From contig JAFWCP010000408.1 in NCBI GenBank assembly GCA_017536845.1, positions 1 through 7,639 on the forward strand: a DNA stretch of 7,639 nt, given 5' to 3'. Below, piece after piece: positions 1 to 6,840 of the stretch. How positions within the stretch are numbered: the stretch's first letter is position 1; every line of letters starts with the position of its first letter. The stretch comes from Solobacterium sp. Lineage in GTDB: Bacteria; Bacillota_I; Bacilli_A; Erysipelotrichales; Erysipelotrichaceae. Under the pieces are notes generated by a model that did not search any database, was not told where the DNA came from, and was given only the letters and a program-made list of their open reading frames with translations. The position numbers and the translations under genes are program-made.

Positions 1-1
1 A

Positions 2-163
2 CGAGCTGTTCAGTCAGGGATTCATTATGAAGACGGGGTTATCATCCGGCGTTGTGCAGCTGAAAACAATATCACGATTTTTACTTCGCTGGATACGGTT
101 CGTGTTCTTTTGGATGTGTTGGAAGAAATGACGATCGGGATATCTCGAATCGACGCATTGTAA
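2..163 (+). CDS. carB: Carbamoyl-phosphate synthase large subunit, C-terminal end (partial)
   Basis: This is the last 53 codons of a gene that enters from the left edge, in the frame ending at TAA 161-163. The peptide contains [20 protein letters not shown] followed by [12 protein letters not shown]. This resembles the end of the CarB MGS-like regulatory domain, where an 'IRRAA.E..IP.FTSLDTA' pattern is usual. The full enzyme makes carbamoyl phosphate from bicarbonate, ATP and glutamine-derived ammonia for pyrimidine and arginine synthesis, and the C-terminal domain binds allosteric effectors. Only that tail is visible, so catalytic residues cannot be checked. About 43 percent of codons end in G or C by hand count, much lower than the pyrG piece that starts 22 bases later. 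Confidence 0.72.
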   Translation, partial: RAVQSGIHYEDGVIIRRCAAENNITIFTSLDTVRVLLDVLEEMTIGISRIDAL

Positions 164-172
164 TCAAAAAAT

Positions 173-177
173 GGAGG
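173..177 (+). promoter_or_regulatory. Ribosome binding site of pyrG
   Basis: GGAGG lies 8 bases before the ATG at 186. It decides the start: an in-frame ATG at 171 overlaps this site, and the family begins at [10 protein letters not shown], so 186 is the true start. Confidence 0.8.
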
Positions 178-185
178 CGATTTCC

Positions 186-527
186 ATGACAAAATATGTG
201 TTTGTGACCGGCGGCGTGGTGTCGGGACTCGGCAAGGGGATCACGGCGGCCTCCCTCGGACGGCTTTTAAAGGCGCGGGGCCTGAAGGTGGCGGCTCAGA
301 AGCTTGACCCTTATATCAATGTGGATCCCGGCACCATGAGCCCCTATCAGCACGGTGAGGTCTACGTGACCGAGGACGGCAGCGAGACGGATCTGGATCT
401 GAGCCATTACGAGCGCTTTATCAACGAGGACTTGAATCGCTGGTCCAACCTCACCACCGGCAAGGTCTACTGGAATGTGCTCAACAAGGAGCGGCGGGGG
501 GAGTATCTGGGGCAGACGGTGCAGATC
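186..527 (+). pseudogene. pyrG: CTP synthase, N-terminal fragment cut at residue 114
   Basis: CTP synthase converts UTP to CTP using ATP and glutamine in the cytoplasm. The fragment shows the conserved start [19 protein letters not shown] with the P-loop Lys at residue 17, then [16 protein letters not shown] and [16 protein letters not shown], typical of the amidoligase domain. It continues correctly to GQTVQI (residue 114), where the family goes on with IPHIT. Here the sequence switches to purF coding in another frame, and the pyrG frame ends at TGA 573-575 after about 15 foreign residues. A full protein is about 535 residues, so the rest of the synthase domain and the whole glutaminase domain are missing. 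About 80 percent of codons end in G or C by hand count, unlike the carB end upstream. The break coincides with AGATCT at 523-528, so a ligation or assembly artefact is more likely than a real pseudogene. Confidence 0.93.
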
Positions 528-528
528 T
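523..528. other. Junction 1: pyrG to purF at AGATCT/GATC
   Basis: The pyrG match ends at codon 525-527 (Ile of GQTVQI). The purF match starts by 530 (AASESCAI) in a different frame. GATC at 524-527 sits exactly between them, and no shared longer homology is visible. Confidence 0.75.
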
Positions 529-1333
529 TGCAGCTTCTGAAAGTTGCGCAATCACCGCCGCAGGGGGAACACTGATCCGCGATGTCATGCCCGGCGAGAT
601 CATCATCTTTACAGACCATGGAATCATTTCCCGTACAGAACACTGCCGTCAGGCAGAGCGCAGATTCTGCATTTTCGAATATATCTATTTTGCCAGACCC
701 GATTCAGTGATCGACGGCATGTCCGTCCATGAATCACTTTTAAAGGCAGGTGAAATTCTCGCTCGTGTCCACCCGGTCACAGCGGACCTTGTGGCGGGCG
801 TGCCGGACTCAGGTCTTGACGCAGCAGTCGGCTACAGCCGGGCGCCCGGCATTCCATACGAAAACATCCTGATCAAAAACAATTACATCGGCCGCACATT
901 CATCGCTCCGGATCACCGCTCTGACCAGGTGCGGATTAAGCTTTCGGTCATTGAGAATGCTGTCAAAGACAAAAAAGTGGTGCTGATTGACGATTCCATC
1001 GTCCGCGGCACCACATGCAGACGGATTGTTTCACTTCTGAAGGAAGCCGGCGCTCAGGAAGTCCACATGCGCGTCTGCGCACCGCCGTTTCTTTATCCCT
1101 GTTATTACGGAACGGATATTGATTCCAGTGAGAACCTGATCGCCGCCTATAACACTGCTGAGGAAACCGCCCGCCTGATCGGGGCGGATTCACTCGGCTA
1201 TCTGCCTCTTCAAAGTCTGAAAGAGCTGACGCATCATTCCTACTGCAGCGCCTGCTTTGCGGGAAACTATCCGACCGAAGTTCCCGATGATTCAGGGAAA
1301 AATCGTTTTGAAAGAAAGCTGTCTGAAATCTGA
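527..1333 (+). pseudogene. purF: Amidophosphoribosyltransferase, C-terminal part without glutaminase domain
   Basis: PurF catalyses the first step of purine synthesis, PRPP plus glutamine to phosphoribosylamine. The matching frame can be read from about 527 (LAASESCAI, then IRDVMPGEIIIFTDHG) to TGA 1331-1333. Visible landmarks are FEYIYFARPDS, GVPDSGLDAA, GIPYENILIKNNYIGRTF and the PRPP-binding loop VVLIDDSIVRGTT at 977-1015. Four cysteines match the 4Fe-4S ligands of the Bacillus-type enzyme: codons 668, 1100, 1244 and 1253. The spacing from the first to the second is 144 residues (about 146 in B. subtilis), and the last two form CSAC. The N-terminal glutaminase domain with its nucleophile Cys is absent, so about half the protein is missing. 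The ATG at 587 is internal and has no ribosome binding site; homology continues upstream of it. The fragment begins at the GATC junction with pyrG. Confidence 0.94.
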
Positions 1334-1341
1334 GACTTCAT

Positions 1342-1345
1342 GATC
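1342..1345. other. Junction 2: purF 3' flank to minus-strand block, at GATC
   Basis: GATC lies 8 bases after the purF stop codon. Immediately right of it the sequence is a copy of the parA leader and its first codons on the minus strand (ATGCAA, then CG, then GATC). The gene that should follow that start codon is missing, because the minus-strand reading runs into antisense purF. Confidence 0.5.
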
Positions 1346-1347
1346 CG

Positions 1348-1391
1348 TTGCATACATAAAAACAATCTCCTTTTACATGGCCTTATGGCTA
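1348..1391 (-). repeat. Direct repeat copy A: hairpin leader with ribosome binding site and start codon
   Basis: This is a near copy of 2585-2629. On the minus strand both copies read: TAGCCATAAGGCCATGT, two variable bases or one, AAAGGAGATT, ten T-rich bases, ATGCAA. The 17-base hairpin core is identical. In this copy the hairpin loses its outer stem, and the ATG at 1353-1351 is followed by only MQR before junction 2. It probably marks the start of a second gene related in its leader to the parA gene, cut off here. Confidence 0.7.
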
Positions 1392-1415
1392 GTATAACCG
1401 AAGTTCCCTGTATGA

Positions 1416-2087
1416 TCACTGGATCAGAGATCCATTTAACCAATGTTTAAGTCCGTAGTAGGCAATGGAATGATCATTCCGGTAAACCTCCTGCACGGAA
1501 TAGCTGGCGATCTCAATATCACCGATATACATGACCTCATCCATGTAGTATTTGCCTCTGGCCATGGCTTCGTTATAGCTGCCGAAGGTTTCACGGTAAT
1601 AATTGCTGTCGAGGATGACTTCACATCCCAGATCCGGATTCTTTCCTCCCGGACATGCCTGAGGAGGCGGAGCAGGTGTTGGAACCGGTTCCTGATAAAC
1701 CGGTTCCTCATAAACTGACTCCGGTTCCGGCTCTGGAGTAGGTTCAGGAGTTGGATCAGGTACTGTGGCTTGCTGAGGGACAGGGGTTGCTGTTGGAACT
1801 TCCTGCTGTCCGGAAGGCCCGGATGCTGCAGTACCTGAATTGCTTTCTCCCTGTGGTTTCTTTTCGGTTTTTGAATCATCCGGACTGTTTTCTTCCTGAT
1901 GAAGCTTACCGGCAGCTTTGTCTGCTTCTTTCTGAATCGTCTCTGCAGCTTTCTTCGTGACTGAGATGACTTCTTTACCAGCCGAAGAAAATGTAGGCGA
2001 CGGTGTTTCCTGCATAGCCTGTGTTGCCGTACATCCGGTCATGCAGAAGAGGACTGCCACTACTGTAGCAATTCTGATTGTCTTCAT
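1416..2087 (-). CDS. Hypothetical proline-rich lipoprotein
   Basis: A 223-residue protein that I do not recognise as a named family. It begins MKTIRIATVVAVLFCMTGC: a short basic start, a hydrophobic stretch and a lipobox-like MTGC with Cys 19 as the likely lipidated residue (Met at -3 is less usual than Leu). A polar, Lys/Glu-rich stretch (about 40-80) follows, then a Gly/Ser/Pro linker and a Pro-Glu-Thr repeat region around 95-140 with PTPEPTPEPEPE, then a compact C-terminal domain starting near CPGGKNPDLGC. The two close cysteines there may pair, and many Tyr residues follow. This looks like a membrane-anchored module held off the surface by a proline linker. The start is supported by GGAG 9 bases upstream (2097-2100). 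It lies on the same strand downstream of the broken parA gene. The antisense ORFs across the proline region are shadows. Confidence 0.8.
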   Translation of the reverse strand: MKTIRIATVVAVLFCMTGCTATQAMQETPSPTFSSAGKEVISVTKKAAETIQKEADKAAGKLHQEENSPDDSKTEKKPQGESNSGTAASGPSGQQEVPTATPVPQQATVPDPTPEPTPEPEPESVYEEPVYQEPVPTPAPPPQACPGGKNPDLGCEVILDSNYYRETFGSYNEAMARGKYYMDEVMYIGDIEIASYSVQEVYRNDHSIAYYGLKHWLNGSLIQ

Positions 2088-2113
2088 ACTCTGTAACTCC
2101 GTTTCTGTATATT

Positions 2114-2171
2114 CTTACTTAGAGTTTATTTCTACTGCTATATTTGCTACTAACATGTAAATCTAAGTAAG
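2114..2171. repeat. 10-base perfect inverted repeat at the broken end of parA
   Basis: CTTACTTAGA at 2114-2123 is the exact reverse complement of TCTAAGTAAG at 2162-2171, with 38 bases between. The ParA homology ends inside the right arm. No T-run follows, so it is not an obvious intrinsic terminator. It covers the upstream region of the lipoprotein gene. No convincing -35/-10 pair was found for that gene. Confidence 0.6.
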
Positions 2172-2590
2172 GTTCCCGAGAGTAGGGGGCAATCAATCAG
2201 AATATAGTCATAATCCTTCTTGATGCTTTCAATCCCCTTAGTCAGTGTTTTTTCCTTTATGAAGGCTCCGGTCAGCCTCTGATCAATATCGGCAAGCCTG
2301 ATGTTACTGGGAATCAGATCGACGCCTTCGTCATGATGAAGAATCATGTCTTCGAATGACACGTCTTTTTCGAGCATGATTGCATCCAGGACGTCAGAGA
2401 CTGTCTTTTTCAAGGCATCGACATTCTTCCAACCAAGAGAGGCTGTGAGATTTGCCTGGGGATCCAAGTCGATCAAGAGCACTTTCTTACCGAATTTCGC
2501 TAAACCGATGCCTAAGTGCTCTGTTGTTGTGGTCTTGCCTACGCCGCCTTTCTGGTTGGCTACAGCAATGACCTTGCATTTACTTTGCAT
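2150..2590 (-). pseudogene. ParA/Soj-family partition ATPase, frameshifted and truncated
   Basis: ParA ATPases position plasmids or chromosomes together with ParB. The start at 2590 gives MQSKCKVIAVANQKGGVGKTTT, with the deviant Walker A lysines at residues 14 and 19. LLIDLDPQANLT (Walker A') follows, and YDYILIDCP (Walker B) near residue 130. Families continue with P(S/T)LG. The sequence instead gives CPLLSGTLLRFTC and stops at 146 residues, against about 250-270 normally. Adding one C to the five-C run (plus-strand G at 2185-2189) restores CPPTLGNLT, so a one-base loss is likely. Even then a TAG (2165-2163) ends the frame, so the C-terminal half is gone. The longer start at 2614 is rejected because the ParA core begins at 2590 and the ribosome binding site AAAGGAG lies inside the extra codons. 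Spacing to 2590 is long, at 13 bases. Such genes are common on plasmids and integrative elements. Confidence 0.85.
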
Positions 2591-2629
2591 AAATATAAAA
2601 AATCTCCTTTCCACATGGCCTTATGGCTA
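2585..2629 (-). repeat. Direct repeat copy B: parA leader
   Basis: Second copy of the element at 1348-1391, in the same orientation, 45 against 44 bases. TTGCAT, AATCTCC and a 17-base block ending GGCTA are identical on the plus strand; the ten bases between the first two differ in several places. In this copy the ATG starts the ParA reading frame. Confidence 0.75.
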
Positions 2630-2646
2630 TGTAAGAAGGGAGATTT
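2597..2646 (-). terminator. Terminator-like hairpin containing the parA ribosome binding site
   Basis: On the minus strand AAATCTCC (2646-2639) pairs with GGAGATTT (2607-2600). Nested inside it, ACATAGCC pairs with GGCCATGT (one wobble pair) around the loop ATAA. The stem is followed by a T-run (2602-2597, the last arm base overlapping). As seen, it is a classic intrinsic terminator for the upstream minus-strand gene ending at 2672. It also buries AAAGGAG, the only ribosome binding site for parA. Whether it acts as terminator, attenuator or translation block is inference. Confidence 0.65.
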
Positions 2647-2671
2647 AAACGGTTCAGTTCACTGAGACAGC

Positions 2672-2770
2672 TCAGGGCTCCAATGTTGGTCTGACAATAA
2701 TATCAGAAACATCTACATTATCCGGCATTATCAGGAAGCGATTGCATGTGCTCATCAGCATCATGCAGGG
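2672..2770 (-). CDS. C-terminal end of an unrecognised protein (partial)
   Basis: From the GATC at 2770 the minus strand reads 33 codons to a TGA at 2674-2672. They include STCNRFLIMPDNVDVSDIIV followed by RPTLEP. The frame runs on to 3028 but becomes antisense gltD, so only this tail can be real. The DIIVRP ending vaguely recalls the C-terminal strand of patatin-like phospholipases (ADIVIRP), which is too little for a call. It ends 26 bases before the terminator-like hairpin and lies on the same strand as parA, which supports a true gene end. Confidence 0.35.
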   Translation of the reverse strand, partial: PCMMLMSTCNRFLIMPDNVDVSDIIVRPTLEP

Positions 2771-2773
2771 ATC
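2770..2773. other. Junction 3: minus-strand block to gltD at GATC
   Basis: GltD-like coding starts just to the right (TEPSCDLEGIENTKG), and upstream codons in that frame do not resemble the FAD-binding part of GltD. To the left, the tail of a minus-strand gene ends. Both genes are cut at this site. Confidence 0.6.
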
Positions 2774-3485
2774 TGGAACGGAACCATCCTGTGATCTTGA
2801 AGGCATTGAAAACACAAAGGGCGTCATCAAGGCGATCACGTATCTTTCGGAAACCACCAGAAGCCTTCCGGACCTTCCGGAAATCAGCGCGGCCGGCAGA
2901 AACGTGGTGATCCTCGGCGGCGGGGATACCGGAAATGACTGTCTTGCGACAGCGATCCGCCAGAAGTGCACGTCCGCTGTGCAGATTGAAATGATGCCTT
3001 CTCCGCCAAAAGAACGAAGGGAAAACAATCCCTGGCCGGAGTGGCCGAAAGTGCTGAAAACCGATTACGGCCAGGAGGAAACGATCTGCTTATATGGAAA
3101 TGATCCGCGGATCTGGTCCACGACACTGACAAATCTGATCACAGAGGACGGCGCCCTGAAGGCGGTTGAAACCGCGAAAATCCACTTTGAAGAAGGCCGG
3201 CCGGTCATCAGTGAGGAACGGGATATCCTGCCATGCGATCTGCTGATCATCGCCGCCGGATTCACCGGATGCGAAACAGAACTGCCGCTTTCGGCAGGGA
3301 TTGAGCTGAGCAGGCGCAATACAGTCGCCTCGAAAGAAAACAGCTATGCCTCAAACATCAGCGGGATCTTCACCTGCGGTGACATGCACAGGGGCGCTTC
3401 CCTTGTTGTGTGGGCCATCCGGGAAGGCCTTGAATGCGCCCGGGAAGTGGATGAATGGATGATGGGATACACCAATCTGATCTGA
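2772..3485 (+). pseudogene. gltD: Glutamate synthase small subunit, C-terminal fragment
   Basis: GltD passes electrons from NADPH through FAD and Fe-S centres to the large subunit, GltB, which makes glutamate from glutamine and 2-oxoglutarate. The fragment is about 237 residues of about 480-490. It contains the NADPH-binding VVILGGGDTGNDCLATAI, the family blocks QIEMMPSPPKERRENNPWPE and LKTDYGQEE, LIIAAGFTGCE, and the FAD-closing block GIFTCGDMHRGASLVVWAIR with the end DEWMMGYTNLI. The N-terminal Fe-S cysteines and first FAD motif are missing, because the gene is cut at the GATC junction. The ATG at 2742 has no ribosome binding site and sits left of the homology. The 3' end is intact and followed by a terminator. 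No gltB is seen. Confidence 0.93.
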
Positions 3486-3527
3486 TATCACAATGACATG
3501 CATGCCTTTCAAAGCCGCATGTTGAAA

Positions 3528-3552
3528 GCCGGGTGTAAGCATCCGGCCTTTT
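3528..3552 (+). terminator. Rho-independent terminator of gltD
   Basis: GCCGGGTG (3528-3535), loop TAAG, CATCCGGC (3540-3547) form an 8-base stem with one wobble pair, followed by CTTTT. Just upstream CTTTCAA (3506-3512) and TTGAAAG (3522-3528) can form a second hairpin that shares one base with it. Confidence 0.75.
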
Positions 3553-3629
3553 GTCTGCTCTGACGCGGTGCGTCGTCATGATCCTGCATCGAAAGAAACC
3601 CTTTCCCGTATTTTCTTCTGATGCATGGA

Positions 3630-3658
3630 TTGCCTGACAGGTGTTTTTTGGCTACAAT
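3630..3658 (+). promoter_or_regulatory. Sigma-A type promoter of the GH1 gene
   Basis: TTGCCT (3630-3635) and TACAAT (3653-3658) are 17 bases apart, a good housekeeping promoter. Transcription would start near 3665, leaving a leader of about 25 bases. The segment between the gltD terminator and this promoter (3553-3629) shows nothing beyond a small GACGC/GCGTC hairpin at 3562-3574. Confidence 0.7.
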
Positions 3659-3674
3659 GAAAGCACAAGCAATT

Positions 3675-5185
<1,511 letters not shown>

Positions 5186-5193
5186 TTTCTGAT

Positions 5194-5224
5194 AAAGCCG
5201 TGCTTAAAATACACGGCTTTTTTT
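5194..5224 (+). terminator. Rho-independent terminator of the GH1 gene
   Basis: AAAGCCGTG (5194-5202) and CACGGCTTT (5212-5220) form a perfect 9-base stem with a 9-base loop. The T-run, counting the stem end, spans 5218-5224. The hairpin separates the GH1 unit from the following operon. Confidence 0.9.
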
Positions 5225-5236
5225 CATGGTGTGATG

Positions 5237-5245
5237 TGGTAACAT
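5237..5245 (+). promoter_or_regulatory. Possible extended -10 promoter of the PHP operon
   Basis: TGGTAACAT carries a TGn extension in front of TAACAT. No good -35 box lies 16-18 bases upstream, where the GH1 terminator T-run sits. It is the best candidate between the terminator and the operon. Confidence 0.4.
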
Positions 5246-5262
5246 TTGAAAAGGAAACCGCC

Positions 5263-5334
5263 ATGATGAAAAACATCACTGTGACGCAGGCAGATCACCT
5301 GCTGCCTGGCCATTCAGAAGGAGAAACCATATGA
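5263..5334 (+). CDS. Possible 23-codon leader ORF before the PHP gene
   Basis: ATG ATG at 5263-5268 follows AAGGAA (5251-5256) at a good 6-base spacing. The peptide starts MMKNITVTQADHLLPG and has no recognisable family. Its stop overlaps the PHP start as ATGA, so translation of the two would be coupled, and the PHP ribosome binding site lies inside this ORF. CAGGCAG (5287-5293) and CTGCCTG (5302-5308) inside it form a 7-base hairpin 9 bases before that site. It may be a regulatory leader peptide or a chance ORF. Confidence 0.35.
   Translation: MMKNITVTQADHLLPGHSEGETI
5318..5323 (+). promoter_or_regulatory. Ribosome binding site of the PHP gene
   Basis: AAGGAG lies 7 bases before ATG 5331. 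Confidence 0.85.
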
Positions 5335-6068
5335 CATATTACCGATACGAAACCCACTGCCACACTTCCCCGGTGAGCAACTGTGCCAGAGCCACGGTCA
5401 AAGAAACGGTGCAGTTCTACAAAGAAGCCGGTTATGACGGCATCTTCCTGACCAACCATTTCCTCGACGGCAACATGAATCCCAAGGCCAAAACCCTTCC
5501 TTATGAGGAACAGATTGAGTATTATTTCTCAGATTATGAGGCTGCCGTTATTGAAGGAAAGAAAATCGGCCTGAAGATCTTTCCCGGTGTTGAGCTGTCC
5601 TATCGAGGAACGGACTTCCTGGTCTACGGTCTGGAAAAGGAATGGTACAAGGCTCATGCAGAAATCATGAAAATGGAAAAGACGGAAGAGCTGAAGATGA
5701 TGATGGAAGCCGGAGCCCTGGTTGTCCAGGCTCATCCCTATCGGGAAGATTACTATATCGACCATATCCGTTTATATCCAAGATGCGTCCATGCCGTGGA
5801 AATCGTCAATTCCCACCAGCCCGACCTGGCCAACCATATGGCTGAAGTGTATGCCGAAGCGTATGGTCTGAAGAAAACATGCGGCTCTGACAGCCATACC
5901 GCTGATCAGGTTTTCAACGTCCTGGAAAAGAAAGGGCTGCGGAAGGAGATTGCCGGCATGTGCTCGAGCGTCCCCTTAACCTGTGCTGAGGATTATGTCC
6001 GCATGGTAAAAGCGGATGAAATGAAGCCGTTTGTATATACTGCCGAAGGGCAGTGGCGGCTGCTTTGA
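5331..6068 (+). CDS. PHP-domain metal-dependent phosphoesterase
   Basis: A 245-residue cytoplasmic protein of the PHP superfamily, which hydrolyses phosphate esters using a cluster of metal ions. The metal-ligand pattern looks complete: His 9 and His 11 in THCHTSPVS, His 43 in GIFLTNH, Glu 88 in FPGVELS, His 135 in VVQAHPYR, and Asp 187 and His 189 in GSDSHT. No DNA polymerase or histidinol-phosphatase domains are attached, so this is a stand-alone PHP hydrolase; the substrate cannot be read from sequence. It is the first large gene of a tight operon. Its stop lies 10 bases before the next start and overlaps the start of the next ribosome binding site. The gene follows the GH1 terminator, so linkage to beta-glucoside use is not implied. 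A phosphatase for a sugar phosphate or nucleotide is one possibility. Confidence 0.9.
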   Translation: MTYYRYETHCHTSPVSNCARATVKETVQFYKEAGYDGIFLTNHFLDGNMNPKAKTLPYEEQIEYYFSDYEAAVIEGKKIGLKIFPGVELSYRGTDFLVYGLEKEWYKAHAEIMKMEKTEELKMMMEAGALVVQAHPYREDYYIDHIRLYPRCVHAVEIVNSHQPDLANHMAEVYAEAYGLKKTCGSDSHTADQVFNVLEKKGLRKEIAGMCSSVPLTCAEDYVRMVKADEMKPFVYTAEGQWRLL

Positions 6069-6074
6069 AGGAGG
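6068..6074 (+). promoter_or_regulatory. Ribosome binding site of the MBL-fold gene
   Basis: AAGGAGG overlaps the last base of the PHP stop and lies 4 bases before ATG 6079. It supports that start over an in-frame ATG at 6031, which would sit inside the PHP gene. Confidence 0.8.
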
Positions 6075-6078
6075 AAAC

Positions 6079-6840
6079 ATGGAACTGTTATGGCATGGCA
6101 CTGCCGGCATTGAAATCAGAACAGCAAACGGGAAGATCCTCATCGACCCGTTTGTCCCTTTGCCCGGGGCGGAAAATCCCACCGGCATTGAAGCGTATGA
6201 CGGGTGTACGGACATCCTGGTGACCCATGGCCATTTTGACCATATTGCTTCTTTGCCGCAGATTCTGCAAAGAAACCCTGATGCAAGGATATACTGCACG
6301 AAGACACCGTATGGGACATTGCTGGAAAAAGGCATTCCGGAAAAGAACCTGACGGAGATCTTCTTCGACATACCTTTTGAAATACAGGGCATTTCCATCC
6401 TGCCGCTGCATGGAAAGCATGCCATCCTGCCCCATATCGGCATGCATCGTCTGCTGTATGCATTGCGTTCGAAATATCGGGCAAATGTGCCCTGGATCCT
6501 GAAGGAAAACCGCATCTGCCGGGAGAATGATGAAACCGTAACATACTTCATTGACCATCGTCTTCTGCTTCTTGGCAGCATGAACCTGCGTGATGATACT
6601 TCCTATCCCGAACATATTGAAGTGCTGGTTCTTCCCTACAACGGCTGGGAGGACAATTACCCCGAAGCCTGCCGGATCATAGACCGCCTGAAGCCGGATA
6701 CCGTATTGCTGGACCACTATGACGACGCGTTTCCGCCGGCGACGCAGCCGCTGGATCTGACCGCCATCCTGGATACATACAAAGGCCGCGTCAGGGCAAT
6801 GAAAACCGGCCATATTTATAAACTGGGGGAGAGAAAATGA
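6079..6840 (+). CDS. Metallo-beta-lactamase-fold metal-dependent hydrolase
   Basis: A 253-residue protein beginning MELLWHGTAGIEIRTANGKI. The metal-binding motif THGHFDH (His 50, His 52, Asp 54, His 55) follows the typical ILIDPFVPLPG strand. Later candidate ligands are His 111 or His 114 (PLHGKHA) and His 213 in LLDHYDDAFPP. This arrangement is seen in UlaG-like and related stand-alone MBL hydrolases rather than in beta-lactamases, and there is no signal peptide. The reaction is unknown; phosphodiester, lactone or thioester bonds are all possible for the fold. Its stop overlaps the next start as ATGA, so it is translationally coupled to the peptidase gene. Pairing of two metal-dependent hydrolases in one operon hints at consecutive steps on a phosphorylated substrate, but that is inference. 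Confidence 0.88.
   Translation: MELLWHGTAGIEIRTANGKILIDPFVPLPGAENPTGIEAYDGCTDILVTHGHFDHIASLPQILQRNPDARIYCTKTPYGTLLEKGIPEKNLTEIFFDIPFEIQGISILPLHGKHAILPHIGMHRLLYALRSKYRANVPWILKENRICRENDETVTYFIDHRLLLLGSMNLRDDTSYPEHIEVLVLPYNGWEDNYPEACRIIDRLKPDTVLLDHYDDAFPPATQPLDLTAILDTYKGRVRAMKTGHIYKLGERK
6828..6831 (+). promoter_or_regulatory. Ribosome binding site of the S9 peptidase gene
   Basis: GGAG, within GGGGGAG, lies 5 bases before ATG 6837, inside the end of the MBL gene. Confidence 0.65.

Noticed and set aside
171..185. ATG 171 as pyrG start
   Set aside because: It overlaps the ribosome binding site of ATG 186, and CTP synthases begin at the [10 protein letters not shown] position.
587..1333. ATG 587 as the start of a complete short purF-like gene
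   Set aside because: PurF homology (ASESCAI, IRDV) continues upstream in the same frame to about 527, and there is no ribosome binding site before 587.
186..1333. A natural PyrG-PurF fusion enzyme
   Set aside because: The two parts are in different frames and the pyrG frame hits TGA at 573-575.
1374..2632. CRISPR array suggested by repeated hairpin segments
   Set aside because: Only two copies, more than 1.2 kb apart, each placed at a gene start; there are no regular spacers and no cas genes.
2742..2771. ATG 2742 as the gltD start
   Set aside because: No ribosome binding site, and the residues before 2772 do not match GltD; the reading crosses the junction.
1340..3590. CATGATCC repeated at 1340-1347 and 3578-3585 as a mobile-element boundary
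   Set aside because: Only eight bases are shared and flanks differ; no transposase or terminal inverted repeats are present.
3658..3671. Possible catabolite-control (cre) site TGAAAGCACAAGCA just after the GH1 -10 box
   Set aside because: It has three mismatches to the cre pattern, including the central CG and T, so it is too weak to call although the position would make sense.
6031..6078. ATG 6031 as the MBL-fold gene start
   Set aside because: It lies inside the PHP gene in another frame. AAGGAGG just before ATG 6079 and the family start favour 6079.
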